Positions 1 through 8,321 are shown, counted from the stretch's first letter. The stretch is 64,000 nucleotides of DNA from DSYU01 sp963827605 (GCA_963827605.1 CAWHBK010000003.1:682001-746000); one strand, 5' to 3'. The notes: a model not told the origin generated them from the sequence alone. Translations and numbers: made by a program.

Positions 1-184
1 CGGTGATCATATTGACCAGGGTAGTCTTGCCAGCCCCGGACTTGCCGATCACGCCCACAAATTCACCCGGATACACCTCCAGGTCGATGCCCTTTAACGC
101 CTGAAAGACCCCTGCCGCGGTACGGTAGTTTTTGGTGACTTGACGAAGGGAGATCAGGCTTTCGCCAGAAGGTACAGGTGGCAT
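1..184 (-). CDS. ABC transporter ATP-binding protein, N-terminal part
   Basis: The gene runs off the left edge; only the first 61 codons are present. From the ATG at 184 the product reads through a typical LolD/MacB-like ABC ATPase start (SLISLRQVTKNY, then VFQALKGIDLEVYPGEFVGVIG) into a complete Walker A motif, GKSGAGKTT, and ends at VNMITG. Proteins of this subfamily power export of lipids, peptides or drugs together with a FtsX-type permease, which would lie outside the window. It is divergent from a TetR regulator, a common arrangement for a regulated efflux pump. The family is clear; the substrate is not. Confidence 0.85.
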   Translation of the reverse strand, partial: MPPVPSGESLISLRQVTKNYRTAAGVFQALKGIDLEVYPGEFVGVIGKSGAGKTTLVNMIT

Positions 185-258
185 ATCGTTTGGGGATGAA
201 GGGTAATGCGATGTGAAGGAAAGGAGGATTTATGTCAGTAACGCTGCAAACGTTTCTA

Positions 259-300
259 TGCTAAAATGGACTCGCTATCCAATAATGAACACTACGTTCA
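259..300. promoter_or_regulatory. Divergent promoter region with palindromic operator candidate
   Basis: The 190-bp gap between the ABC ATPase and the TetR gene holds an extended -10 like sequence for the TetR direction (TG-C-TAAAAT, 259-267) and, just downstream, the inverted repeat TGAAC-N5-GTTCA (286-300). On the opposite strand the same segment supplies TTGAAC, a possible -35 for the ABC gene. The palindrome overlaps or abuts both promoters, as expected for autoregulation by the neighbouring TetR protein. No good -35 is visible for the TetR promoter. Confidence 0.45.
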
Positions 301-375
301 ATTTTAGCCGGGTAGGGATTGTTTTGTCAACCATCAGTTTTGTCAGGGTGTCTAATAATCAACAGGTGTACAGGA

Positions 376-993
376 ATGAATGAACCGGAAAGCAAATCCA
401 TCGACCGGCGAGCGCGCCGCACGCGCCGGCAGCTAAAAGAAGCCTTGTTCGCGCTGATTCTTGAAAAAGGCTACGATTCGGTAACCATCGAAGATATCAC
501 CGAGCGGGCTGACCTGGGCCGCACCACCTTTTACCTGCACTACAAGGACAAGGAAGACCTGCTGGTCGAGTTGATTGATAATATCGCCAGTGACCTGATC
601 GCCCATTTACCGCCGCCCGCCTGGAATGTGTCCGAGCCGCCGGGGGTAGACGGGCGGGTGATGGATGCTATCCTGGTCACCTTTCTGCACGCCGCTGAGA
701 ATGCGCAGTTTTACCGGGTCATCCTGCGGGGCGAAGGCGCGAGCCGGGCTAACCGCCGGATCCATGCCATCATCCGCCAGAAAGCCAGCGAGCTGGTCAG
801 CGAACGGATGAAAGAGGGCGCGCTGCACCCGCAGGTACCGATGGAGGTGTTCGCCAATTACTTTGCCGGGTCGCTGATGGCAAGCATCACCTGGTGGCTG
901 GAAACCGACACCCCCTACCCACCCGAGCAGATGGCGGAGATGTTTCGGATGCTGTTTTTTCAGGGTGGAAGAAAGGTGTTGGGGATAGAATAG
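376..993 (+). CDS. TetR/AcrR family transcriptional regulator
   Basis: The 205-aa product has an N-terminal TetR helix-turn-helix (about residues 12-60: RTRRQLKEALFALILEKG, then SVTIEDITERADLGRTTFYLHY and KDKEDLLVELID) and a helical C-terminal ligand domain. Length is normal for the family. A TTG at 319 would add 19 residues and has a GGGTAGGGA stretch upstream; I prefer the ATG at 376 because it puts the HTH at the usual distance from the N terminus, although its AGGA is very close to the start. It probably represses the divergent ABC transporter and itself; the ligand is unknown. Confidence 0.9.
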   Translation: MNEPESKSIDRRARRTRRQLKEALFALILEKGYDSVTIEDITERADLGRTTFYLHYKDKEDLLVELIDNIASDLIAHLPPPAWNVSEPPGVDGRVMDAILVTFLHAAENAQFYRVILRGEGASRANRRIHAIIRQKASELVSERMKEGALHPQVPMEVFANYFAGSLMASITWWLETDTPYPPEQMAEMFRMLFFQGGRKVLGIE

Positions 994-1042
994 AGGAGAT
1001 GGGATTCGTTATTCGTTGACGGTGTTTATTAAGGTTAAACAG

Positions 1043-1672
1043 ATGAAACCTGCCCCCTCTTCTTTTATTATTGGAATTGCCGGAGGATCGGCATCTGGAA
1101 AAAGCACCTTTTGCGATGCCCTGGTTCAGGAACTGACCGGCAGCACTCTGGCGCTATCGGCAGCGGTTATATCGACGGATGGTTACTTCTTGTCCCATGA
1201 CGTCATCCCGCGCTTTGTCTCGCCAACGCGGGGAGAAGCGCTGCCGGATTACAACCGGCCCGATTCGCTTAATCTGGACAGGCTGCTGTGTGACCTGGAT
1301 ACACAGCGCGGCGCGCCCACCCGACCGGATGTACTGCTGGTGGAGGGGTTAACGGTGCTGCACCTGCCGGAGATCCGCGAACGGCTTGACCTGCGCCTGT
1401 TTGTCGAACTGGATGCTGACCAGCGCGCGCTGCGCCGGATGGTGCGCAACCTGGGGCACGATTACGACCCAATCGCGGATGGTTCGGCGGAGGGGATCGC
1501 CAATTATTTTCTGGAATTGGCCAAGGTGGGGCATGAAAAGTATGTGGAGCCCTCACGACGTTTTGCCGACCTGATCTTGCGCGGGGATGGCAACTTCCGG
1601 CGCAGCGCGGAGATGGTGGCGGAGATGGTACGCGGGCTGATCATCCGCTCACAAAACCGCGGGCCATGCTAA
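1043..1672 (+). CDS. Uridine kinase / phosphoribulokinase-like P-loop kinase
   Basis: The 209-aa product starts with a P-loop, GIAGGSASGKST, followed by an acidic strand (VISTDGYFL), an LVEG motif typical of the uridine kinase/pantothenate kinase/phosphoribulokinase group, and a lid-like region with paired arginines (RALRRMVRNLG). These enzymes phosphorylate nucleosides or sugars with ATP in the cytoplasm. AAGG at 1031-1034 sits 8 nt before the ATG at 1043; the TTG at 1016 is a less likely start. It lies upstream of a polyol-type dehydrogenase and a glycosidase, so a sugar or polyol substrate is as plausible as uridine. Confidence 0.75.
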   Translation: MKPAPSSFIIGIAGGSASGKSTFCDALVQELTGSTLALSAAVISTDGYFLSHDVIPRFVSPTRGEALPDYNRPDSLNLDRLLCDLDTQRGAPTRPDVLLVEGLTVLHLPEIRERLDLRLFVELDADQRALRRMVRNLGHDYDPIADGSAEGIANYFLELAKVGHEKYVEPSRRFADLILRGDGNFRRSAEMVAEMVRGLIIRSQNRGPC

Positions 1673-1735
1673 AACCATGCATCCGTAGATGTAAGCAGAT
1701 GAACAAAGATAAAGTATCCCTACAGGAGAAATGCC

Positions 1736-2840
1736 ATGCAGACCCAAATTCCAAAGACGATGCAATCGATCATTTGCCACGGGCCGGAGGATTACCGGTT
1801 GGAGGAAATTCCGGTGCCGCAAGCTGGGCCAGGGGAGGTATTGGTGCGCGTGCTGGGCGCAGGGATTTGCGCGGGGGACGCGAAATGTTTTGCCGGCGCG
1901 CCGTTGTTCTGGGGAGATGAAACTCGCGAGGCGTACTGCCAGCCGCCCATCACTCCCGGGCACGAGTTTGTTGGCGAAGTGGTCGCGCTGGGCGCTGGCG
2001 CGGGGGAGAAATACGGCCTGGCTTTTGGCGACCAGGTTATTTCGGAGCAGATTGTGCCGTGTTGGGAATGCCGGTTCTGCAAACGCGGGCAGTACTGGAT
2101 GTGCGACGGCAAACACGATGTGTACGGTTTCCGCCAGCGCACACCCGGAGCGATGGCCGAATATATGCGCTTCCCGGCGGATGCAATCAATCACAAAGTT
2201 CCGCCGGCCCTCTCGGTGAAACAGGCAGTGTACATCGAACCGCTGGCCTGCGCCATCCACGCCGTGCAGCGCGGCAATATCGAGCTGGGCGATACGGTGG
2301 TAGTCGCAGGCAACGGGCCGCTCGGGCTGGGGATGGTCGCAGCGGCGCGGCTCAAAAACCCGGGCTGCCTGATCGCGCTGGATCTGCACCCCAACCGCCT
2401 GGAGGTTGCGCGTCAACTGCGGCGCGGACCTGGTGCTCAACCCGCATGAAGTGGATGTGATCGCCGAGGTGAAGCGGCTGACCGGAGGGTATGGCTGCGA
2501 CGTTTATATCGAAGCCACCGGGCATACCGAAGGCGTCAGCCAGGGGCTGCGCATGATCCGCCGGATGGGTACGTTTGTGGAGTTCAGCGTATTCAACGAA
2601 CCTGCCCGCGTGGACTGGACCATCATCGGCGACACCAAGGAACTCGACATCCACGGCGCGCACCTGGGGCCCTACTGCTACCCGCTGGCGATAGACATGC
2701 TGCTCAAAGAACAGGTGCCAGCCGAGGAGATCGTGACGCATAGCTTCCCGTTGGAACAACACGCGGATGCCTTCCAGATGGTGTTAGAAGCCAAAGAGTT
2801 GATTAAGGTGATGCTGCAATCGCAGCCTGTGATACACTAG
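1736..2840 (+). pseudogene. Zinc-dependent MDR dehydrogenase (threitol/erythritol dehydrogenase-like), frameshifted
   Basis: Two overlapping frames together make one complete medium-chain dehydrogenase of about 367 aa. The first frame (1736-2449) has the catalytic zinc ligands (Cys in GAGICAGD, His-Glu in PGHEF), the structural zinc loop CWECRFCKRGQYWMC, and the start of the Rossmann fold (AGNGPLG). The second frame (to 2840) resumes at CGADLVLNPHE and continues normally through TGGYGCDVYIEATGH and HGAHLGPYC. The break lies at 2414-2420 and corresponds to one extra base. The overall sequence resembles, from memory, mycobacterial erythritol/L-threitol dehydrogenase. AGGAG at 1724-1728 is a good ribosome site for the ATG at 1736. 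Either a recent pseudogene or a sequencing indel; no other damage is seen. Confidence 0.8.
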
Positions 2841-2868
2841 CAGGAAAACTTCCACAGAGAGGCAAAGG

Positions 2869-3882
2869 ATGGCCTTTACGATCCGGCGGGGTACGAATAT
2901 TTCCGAGTGGCTCAGCCAGAGCAGGCGGCGCGGGGTGGAGCGGGTCAACTTTTTCAAAGAAGCGGACGTGCGGTTGATTGCCCGGTTGGGCTTTGATCAC
3001 ATCCGGCTGCCCATCGACGAGGAGCAGATGTGGGACGAGCAGGGCCAGCGCGACCCGGAGGCCTTCCGGCTGCTGGACGCGGCGCTGGATTGGTGCGAGC
3101 AGTACGGGCTGCGGGTGGTGGTCGATCTGCACATCCTGCGCACGCATTATTTCGTCACGGCTACCACGCCCAGGCTGTTCAGCGACCCGACGGAAACGGC
3201 GCGCTTTGCCGGTCTGTGGGTGGAGCTGTCCGACCATCTCCGGCGGCGGACGAACGAGCAGGTAGCCTACGAGCTGATGAACGAAGCCGTTGCGCGCGAC
3301 CCGGCGGACTGGAATCGGGTGGCGATGGCGGGTTTCCGGGCGATCCGCCAGCGCGAGCCGGAGCGCACGGTGGTGCTGGGTTCCAATACATGGAACCAGA
3401 CACACACATTCGATGTGCTGGAAGTACCCGATGATAAAAACCTGATCCTCACTTACCACTACTACCGCCCGATGCTGATCACGCATTACAAGGCGCTGTG
3501 GTGGGAGGGTGGCTTCTGGGGCGGACCGGTGCATTACCCGGGCCGGCCGATCGCGGATGAAGATTTGCGCTACCTCAACCCGGCCTTCCTGGAACAAACG
3601 CCGCAGTGGAACAACGAGGTCTGGAACTGCGCGCGCATCGAGCAGGATCTGGAGCTGCCGCTGAGCGTGGCCCGCCGCACGGGTCACCCACTGTACTGCG
3701 GGGAATGGGGCGCCTACCATACCACCCCGCTGCCGCTGCGCCTGGCGTGGTACCGGGACATGCTGGCTATCTTCAAAGCGCATGATATCGCGTGGGCCAA
3801 CTGGGATTATAAGGGCGGCTTCGCGCCGGTAGTGCGTGATGGGGAGCCGAGTGAGATTGTGGAAGTTTTGATGCAGGAATAA
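2869..3882 (+). CDS. Glycoside hydrolase family 5-like protein (cellulase family), cytoplasmic
   Basis: This is a 337-aa TIM-barrel glycosidase. It has the N-terminal RRGTNISEWLS block, FDHIRLPID, VVVDLH, the acid/base motif ELMNEA (Asn138-Glu139) and the nucleophile motif YCGEWG (Glu279), then a C-terminal ANWDYKGGF. These match the catalytic pattern of GH5 enzymes, which cleave beta-linked glucans or mannans. There is no signal peptide, so it should act on imported oligosaccharides or glycosides inside the cell. GAGAGG and AAGG precede the ATG. It follows the dehydrogenase by 28 bp and precedes an MFS transporter, which suggests one sugar-utilisation unit. Confidence 0.85.
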   Translation: MAFTIRRGTNISEWLSQSRRRGVERVNFFKEADVRLIARLGFDHIRLPIDEEQMWDEQGQRDPEAFRLLDAALDWCEQYGLRVVVDLHILRTHYFVTATTPRLFSDPTETARFAGLWVELSDHLRRRTNEQVAYELMNEAVARDPADWNRVAMAGFRAIRQREPERTVVLGSNTWNQTHTFDVLEVPDDKNLILTYHYYRPMLITHYKALWWEGGFWGGPVHYPGRPIADEDLRYLNPAFLEQTPQWNNEVWNCARIEQDLELPLSVARRTGHPLYCGEWGAYHTTPLPLRLAWYRDMLAIFKAHDIAWANWDYKGGFAPVVRDGEPSEIVEVLMQE

Positions 3883-3893
3883 AGATTTTTACA

Positions 3894-3980
3894 GCAAAGG
3901 CGCGACAGTAGTCGCGGCGACAGTAGATCGCGGCGACACTAATCGCGGCGGCAGTAATCGCGGCGGCAGTAATCGCGATG
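3894..3980. repeat. 15-bp tandem repeat array with hairpin-forming first unit
   Basis: The gap between the GH5 and MFS genes contains about four to five copies of a 15-16 bp unit, CGCGGCGRCAGTAAT and variants (units begin near 3901, 3913, 3929, 3944, 3959 and 3974). The first unit forms a perfect hairpin, CGCGAC-AGTA-GTCGCG (3901-3916). The segment 3894-3916 is almost identical to 59595-59617 beside ung. No unit matches a CRISPR repeat in length or spacing. Confidence 0.8.
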
Positions 3981-4014
3981 CGTCATTGCGGAGCATTCTT
4001 TTCAGAGGTTATTA

Positions 4015-5202
4015 ATGGCAGAAACGGTTTCTACGCAAGAAGGTGAAAAGGCTATCGGGCGCCGGTGGATGATCATCCTGATCTCGGCGGCGGTAGCGTT
4101 TTATTGGGGCAGCCTGTACTTTTACGTGCCGACCCTGCCGGTATATACGCAGGACCGCATCGGCGACCTGGCGAAGGTGGGAGTGGTGCTGTCAATGTAT
4201 GGGCTGTGGCAGGCGGTCGTGCGGCTGCCGCTGGGCATTATTGTGGACTGGGTGGGACGGCGCAAGCCGTTTATCCTGCTCGGGTTTGCCCTTTCGGCGC
4301 TGGGCGCGTGGATGATGGCCAGCGCGACCGGTTACGGCGGGTTGGTGACCGGGCGGGCAATGACCGGGCTGGCGGCAGCCGCCTGGGTGCCGCTGACGGT
4401 GTTGTTCAGCAGCCAGTTCCCCTCGGCGGACGCCGTGCGGGCCACGGCGCTGCTTTCGCTGGTCAACGGCGCGGCGCGGATGACCGCTACCGGGATGAAC
4501 GGCACGCTCAACCGGGTGGGCGGATATGGGCTGGCATTTAGCGTGGCCGCCGGGGTAGCCGGGCTGGCGATGCTGGTGACCCTGCCCGTACGCGAAGCGG
4601 TGCGCATGCCCAAACGCCCATCCCTGCGCGATATTGGCGTGCTGGTCGTCCGGCGAGACGTGCTGCTGCCCGCGCTGCTCAGCGCGGTCGGGCAGTATAT
4701 CACCTGGGCCACCACCTTTGGTTTTCTGCCCATCCTGGCCCGCAACCTGGGCGCGACCGGCGAAATGCAGAGCCTGCTGGTCACCCTCAACCTGGGTATC
4801 GGGCTGGCGGGCAACTTGCTTACCACCGCAATCGCGCGGCGGGTGGGCAATATGCGCATGCTGTACGCCGCTTATGTGCTATTCATTGGCGGGATCATCG
4901 TGCTGGCCTCGGCCCAATCCCTGGCAATCGTGATCGTGGCTCAGGTTCTGCTTGGGATGGCCAACGGCATCGGCTACCCGCTGTGCATGGGCATGAGCAT
5001 CGAGAAGGTAGACGATGCGCAGCGCACCACGGCTATGGGACTGCACCAGGCGGTGTATGCCATCGGCATGTTCGCCGGTCCGTGGCTGAGCGGCATCCTG
5101 GCGAACCGGATGGAAATTCAGCCCATGTTCTGGGTTACCGCAGCAGCCTGCCTGGTGTTGAGCGTGGGGTTGGTGAAGGCGCTGGGGCGAAAAAGCGCGT
5201 AG
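4015..5202 (+). CDS. Major facilitator superfamily transporter
   Basis: The 395-aa protein has about twelve hydrophobic segments and MFS signatures: LPLGIIVDWVGRRKPFILLG resembles the loop 2-3 motif (G-x3-D-x2-G-R-R), and the central loop lies near residues 190-210. Such proteins move small solutes by proton coupling or facilitated diffusion in the inner membrane. AGAGG lies 7 nt before the ATG. Downstream of the polyol-type dehydrogenase and GH5 gene it could import sugars or polyols, but drug-efflux MFS proteins look similar; substrate not assigned. Confidence 0.88.
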   Translation: MAETVSTQEGEKAIGRRWMIILISAAVAFYWGSLYFYVPTLPVYTQDRIGDLAKVGVVLSMYGLWQAVVRLPLGIIVDWVGRRKPFILLGFALSALGAWMMASATGYGGLVTGRAMTGLAAAAWVPLTVLFSSQFPSADAVRATALLSLVNGAARMTATGMNGTLNRVGGYGLAFSVAAGVAGLAMLVTLPVREAVRMPKRPSLRDIGVLVVRRDVLLPALLSAVGQYITWATTFGFLPILARNLGATGEMQSLLVTLNLGIGLAGNLLTTAIARRVGNMRMLYAAYVLFIGGIIVLASAQSLAIVIVAQVLLGMANGIGYPLCMGMSIEKVDDAQRTTAMGLHQAVYAIGMFAGPWLSGILANRMEIQPMFWVTAAACLVLSVGLVKALGRKSA

Positions 5203-5211
5203 AGATCCTTG

Positions 5212-5439
5212 ATGCTGGCCGGACCGGTGCTGGTAAATGGCTGGAAGGAGACCCCCGCCCACGGTCTGATCTTTCTGTCCGGTTTCTACTTCGCGATGAT
5301 CGGCGGGCTGGCCGGGCTGGTGGTGCTGTTTGGCGCAACCCGCGAGCTTGGCCCAAAAGTCAAACGCGCCCTGATCGGGCTCTCGGCGCTGGCGTTGTTG
5401 GGGTTTGGGATGTACCAGTTGTGGCAGGGAGTGGTATGA
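5212..5439 (+). CDS. Small membrane protein, possible LysE-type fragment
   Basis: This is a 75-aa reading frame with two hydrophobic helices (LIFLSGFYFAMIGGLAGLVV and a C-terminal ALIGLSALALLGFGMYQLW) joined by a basic loop. The pattern of two helices and a final G-x-G-x-Y-L-like end resembles the C-terminal half of LysE/RhtB exporters, so it may be a truncated relic. It starts 9 bp after the MFS gene; a TTG at 5209 is also possible. There is no convincing ribosome binding site. It could equally be a genuine short membrane protein translated with the MFS gene. Confidence 0.5.
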   Translation: MLAGPVLVNGWKETPAHGLIFLSGFYFAMIGGLAGLVVLFGATRELGPKVKRALIGLSALALLGFGMYQLWQGVV

Positions 5440-5495
5440 ATTGGGCTCTGAAACAAAGGAAACGGGCTAAAATAGAGCCTACTTTGGAGGTGGTC

Positions 5496-5879
5496 GTGAA
5501 ACGATTCTTGTTACTCATTATCATTACAACGCTGGCGCTGGCCGGGTGTTCGGGAGCGGGCGGAAAGAGCGGCGCGGTAGGGGCTGTGGAAAATTATTAC
5601 CAGGCGATCATCGCGCAGGACGCGGAGCAGATGGCGAGCGTTACCTGCACGCCGTTTTTGGACACGGCCCAGGTGGAACTGGACTCGTTTATGGGGGTGA
5701 AGACCGAGCTGCAAGGCTTCTCCTGCCAGGAAGCGGGCCAGGAAGGCGACGCCCGCCTGGTAAAGTGCGCCGGAAAGATCGTGGCGACGTACGGCAGCGA
5801 GAAGATGGATTTCCCAATCCAGGACCGGGTGCATAAGGTGCAGGAGCAGAACGGTAGTTGGAAGGTATGCGGGTATTAA
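5496..5879 (+). CDS. Small lipoprotein, NTF2-like fold suspected
   Basis: This is a 127-aa lipoprotein precursor: a short basic N terminus (MKRF), a hydrophobic core and the lipobox LALAGC with Cys18. The mature part begins GAVGAVENYYQAIIAQDAEQ, which resembles the first helix of NTF2-like/DUF4878 lipoproteins, and contains several cysteines. The GTG start at 5496 has GGAGG 5 nt upstream. A -10 like TAAAAT (5468-5473) lies in front, so it may have its own promoter. Function unknown; it is expected on the outer face of the cell envelope. Confidence 0.75.
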   Translation: MKRFLLLIIITTLALAGCSGAGGKSGAVGAVENYYQAIIAQDAEQMASVTCTPFLDTAQVELDSFMGVKTELQGFSCQEAGQEGDARLVKCAGKIVATYGSEKMDFPIQDRVHKVQEQNGSWKVCGY

Positions 5880-6046
5880 CGGCGGCCCAGGGGAAGCGTT
5901 TTCTCGCAGGGTTAGGGCGGGTATCCTTGCTCGCCATTCGGGTTTGCGGACGAGGAAAGATGGCGGCCAGGGATGGCCGCCCTACCAGAAGTGATCCCAC
6001 CGGGAGAATAATTACGGCAGGTGGGAACAGGGCCTGCGCCCTAAGG

Positions 6047-7087
6047 ATGGGATCTCTCATTCTCGCAGCCGCTTTGTTCCTTTCCGCCTGCACGGCAGGT
6101 ACAATCAGCCCAACGGCTGGGATCGGGCAGGGGGAGGCAACCGCGCTGATGGGGCAGACGCCGGCCGCGGCATTTGCCGCGGCAAATGCCGCCGCTACTG
6201 GCGAGGCGAAGAGCGCCAACCGGGCGGGCACAGGTACGCTTCTGCAGGCCAGCGAGACGCCTTCTCCAGCGGTTATGGATACCCAACCAATCCCAGCCAC
6301 ACAACCCCCGGTGCGGCCAACTTCTTCCACCACCCCGGCCGGTTCTCCGGCGCCCGATACGCGCAAGCCGGCCAAATATTGGCCCGAGTGGCCGCTGGTG
6401 CCCACGGTGAGCGCGCGGGCGAAGGAGATCTTCCTGCACGGGCAAGCGCTGGGCAACGACCCGCACTCCTTTACCACCATCGGCGACTGCCAATCCGAGC
6501 CGAATATTTTAATGGGTACCTATGGGACCAGCAGCTACCAGCTTGGCGATGAGTACGGATATTTGGAAGAAACTATCCAGCAGTTCAAAAACTCTTTCCA
6601 GCGCGACAGCATCACGGTCAAAGATGGGATGAGCGCGGCCTCGGTGTTTGCACCGAGTTGGGCCGATCCCGCGCAGTGCCAGGACAAGGAAACGCCGCTG
6701 GAATGCGAGTTCCGCCTGCATAAGCCGGTGATCGTTATCATCAGCCTGGGCACCAACTGGAGAGGCGGCGACGAGGTGAAGCACGCCGAATATATGCGCC
6801 GCATCGTGGATTACGCGATCAGCCAGGGCGTGGTGCCGGTGCTCTCCTCCAAGGGCGACAACCAGGAAGGCGATCACCGCATTAACCGGTCCATCGCAGA
6901 GATTGCCTACGACTACGATCTGCCCTTCTGGAACTTCTGGCTGTCGATCCGCGATCTGCCCGGCAAGGGCATCGACGGCACCCGCGAGGGGGGTTACCTG
7001 ATCCCGGACGCCTGGGGCCGGCGGTCTTTCACCGGCCTGCAAGCCCTGGACGCGGTATGGCGGGAGTTAAAGCCCCTGGTGAAGTAA
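6047..7087 (+). CDS. SGNH-like lipoprotein, paralogue 1, catalytic block V missing
   Basis: This is a 346-aa lipoprotein precursor (lipobox LFLSAC, Cys15) with a Thr/Pro-rich linker to about residue 110. The globular part matches the protein at 9028-10041: TIGDCQSEPN takes the place of the GDSL block I, SLGTNW the block III Gly-x-x-Asn region, and WNFWLSIRDLPGKG aligns with the paralogue. The final Asp-x-x-His block of SGNH hydrolases is absent: the equivalent region reads GTREGGYLIPDAWG. The open frame continues upstream to 5858, but the ATG at 6047 places the lipobox correctly. It is probably a binding protein or inactive enzyme; substrate unknown. Confidence 0.75.
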   Translation: MGSLILAAALFLSACTAGTISPTAGIGQGEATALMGQTPAAAFAAANAAATGEAKSANRAGTGTLLQASETPSPAVMDTQPIPATQPPVRPTSSTTPAGSPAPDTRKPAKYWPEWPLVPTVSARAKEIFLHGQALGNDPHSFTTIGDCQSEPNILMGTYGTSSYQLGDEYGYLEETIQQFKNSFQRDSITVKDGMSAASVFAPSWADPAQCQDKETPLECEFRLHKPVIVIISLGTNWRGGDEVKHAEYMRRIVDYAISQGVVPVLSSKGDNQEGDHRINRSIAEIAYDYDLPFWNFWLSIRDLPGKGIDGTREGGYLIPDAWGRRSFTGLQALDAVWRELKPLVK

Positions 7088-7159
7088 AGGGACAAAGATC
7101 AAAGGGATTGAACGGCGGATTTTTACCAGACAAAGGTTATTTTCAGAATATCGTACCAG

Positions 7160-7185
7160 ACCGCGGTTGCGGTAGCAACCGCGGT
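7160..7185. repeat. Palindrome, dispersed family (copy 1)
   Basis: A perfect hairpin with 11-bp arms (core CCGCGGTTGC / GCAACCGCGG) and loop GGTA lies between the SGNH-like gene and the next dehydrogenase. Its reverse complement recurs, with one mismatch in 20, at 36490-36508. No T-tract follows, so it is not a classic terminator. Confidence 0.8.
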
Positions 7186-7251
7186 AGCAAACGGCACCCT
7201 ACAGGATGCCTGGTTCGGGATAGAATAGAGGGGGAATGAAAGGAGGCAGAT

Positions 7252-8283
7252 ATGCGCGCAGCAGTTCTCGAAGCTACAGGGAAACTGGTTTTGAAAGATG
7301 TGCCCGTACCGGAGATTACCCGGCCGGATGAGGTGTTGATCCAGGTGAAAATGGTGGGGGTGTGCGGGTCAGAAGTACACGCGTTCCACGGCACGCACCC
7401 GTTCCGGAAAGCGCCGGCCATCCTGGGTCACGAGATGTCTGGGGTGGTGGCAGCGGTAGGAAAGGATGTAACCGGCTTGCAGCCCGGCGAGCGCGTGGTG
7501 GTCGACCCGCAGTGGACGTGCGGGCAGTGTGAATACTGCCGGCGCGGAGACATCAACCTGTGCCCATCCAAGCGCGTGCTGGGAACACAGTTGTGGCCGG
7601 GGGCATTTGGGGAATACATCACCGCACCGCAGGCGGCCGTGTTTCCTTTGCCCGCTAGCCTTTCCTTTGAACAGGGAAGCCTGATCGAGCCATTAACCGT
7701 GGGGGTGCACGTGGCCCGGCGCGCGGGGATTGGGCCGGGAACCGCAGTGGTCGTGCTGGGCAGCGGTTCCATTGGGGGCATGGTTTCAGCATCCGCGCGG
7801 GCCTTTGGAGCAGGCCCGGTGATCGCCGCGGATATCCGCCAGCACTGCCTGGACGCGGCCCGCGAGCGCATGGGAGCAACTCACGACTTCCGGCTGCCAG
7901 ACCCAAACTTTGCCGAGGCGGTAAAGGCGCTGACCGGTGGGCAGGGCGCGGATGTTGTCGTGGTCGCCGCCGATGAGCCAGCCCTGGTCGACCTGGCGCT
8001 GGAGATCATCCGCCGGCGGGGTACCATCGTGCTGGTAGCCCTGCTGACGGAAGCGCCGCTCAATTTTATGGGCTTCAAAGTCATCGCCAAGGAGGCGCAC
8101 ATTATCGGGTCGACGATGGCAAATGCCCAGGACGTGCGCGATTCCATCGCGCTGGCTACCAGCGGTCAGGTGGATGTGAGCGGTATCGCCACTCACCACC
8201 TGCCCATCGAAGCCGCCCAGCGGGGCATGGAGATGGCGCACACCAAAGAAGACGGCGCGATCAAAGTAATCCTGGACTATTGA
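7252..8283 (+). CDS. Zinc-dependent medium-chain alcohol/polyol dehydrogenase
   Basis: This intact 343-aa MDR enzyme has the catalytic zinc ligands (VGVCGSEVHAF, LGHEMSG), the structural zinc loop CGQCEYCRRGDINLC, and a Rossmann glycine motif LGSGSIGG. The sequence is of the sorbitol/threonine/galactitol dehydrogenase type and should oxidise a secondary hydroxyl of a polyol or sugar acid with NAD(P). A strong AAAGGAGG lies 7 nt before the ATG. It is a distant paralogue of the frameshifted gene at 1736 and sits between the two SGNH-like lipoprotein genes. The exact substrate cannot be read from the sequence. Confidence 0.88.
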   Translation: MRAAVLEATGKLVLKDVPVPEITRPDEVLIQVKMVGVCGSEVHAFHGTHPFRKAPAILGHEMSGVVAAVGKDVTGLQPGERVVVDPQWTCGQCEYCRRGDINLCPSKRVLGTQLWPGAFGEYITAPQAAVFPLPASLSFEQGSLIEPLTVGVHVARRAGIGPGTAVVVLGSGSIGGMVSASARAFGAGPVIAADIRQHCLDAARERMGATHDFRLPDPNFAEAVKALTGGQGADVVVVAADEPALVDLALEIIRRRGTIVLVALLTEAPLNFMGFKVIAKEAHIIGSTMANAQDVRDSIALATSGQVDVSGIATHHLPIEAAQRGMEMAHTKEDGAIKVILDY

Positions 8284-8292
8284 GGTCAATTT

Positions 8293-8321
8293 TTGTCCAC
8301 ATTTTGGTCATCGCGTATAAT
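8293..8321 (+). promoter_or_regulatory. Sigma-70 type promoter for the 8406 acetyltransferase
   Basis: TTGTCC (8293-8298), a 17-bp spacer and a perfect TATAAT (8316-8321) lie just after the stop of the dehydrogenase. Transcription would begin near 8328 and leave an 80-nt leader in which ACGGT and ACCGT could pair; no known riboswitch was recognised there. Confidence 0.7.

Noticed and set aside
1649..2440. 263-aa reverse-strand frame
   Set aside because: It lies opposite the zinc-dependent dehydrogenase and has no recognisable motif; a shadow caused by high G+C.
2803..3783. 326-aa reverse-strand frame
   Set aside because: Shadow of the GH5 gene, which has both catalytic Glu motifs.
3901..3980. 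Short tandem repeats considered as a CRISPR array
   Set aside because: Units are 15-16 bp and directly adjacent without variable spacers, and no cas genes are present.
4983..5879. 298-aa plus-strand frame spanning the MFS end and the small lipoprotein
   Set aside because: The first half is out of frame with the MFS gene and has random-like composition; only the 3' part from 5496 has a signal peptide and ribosome site.
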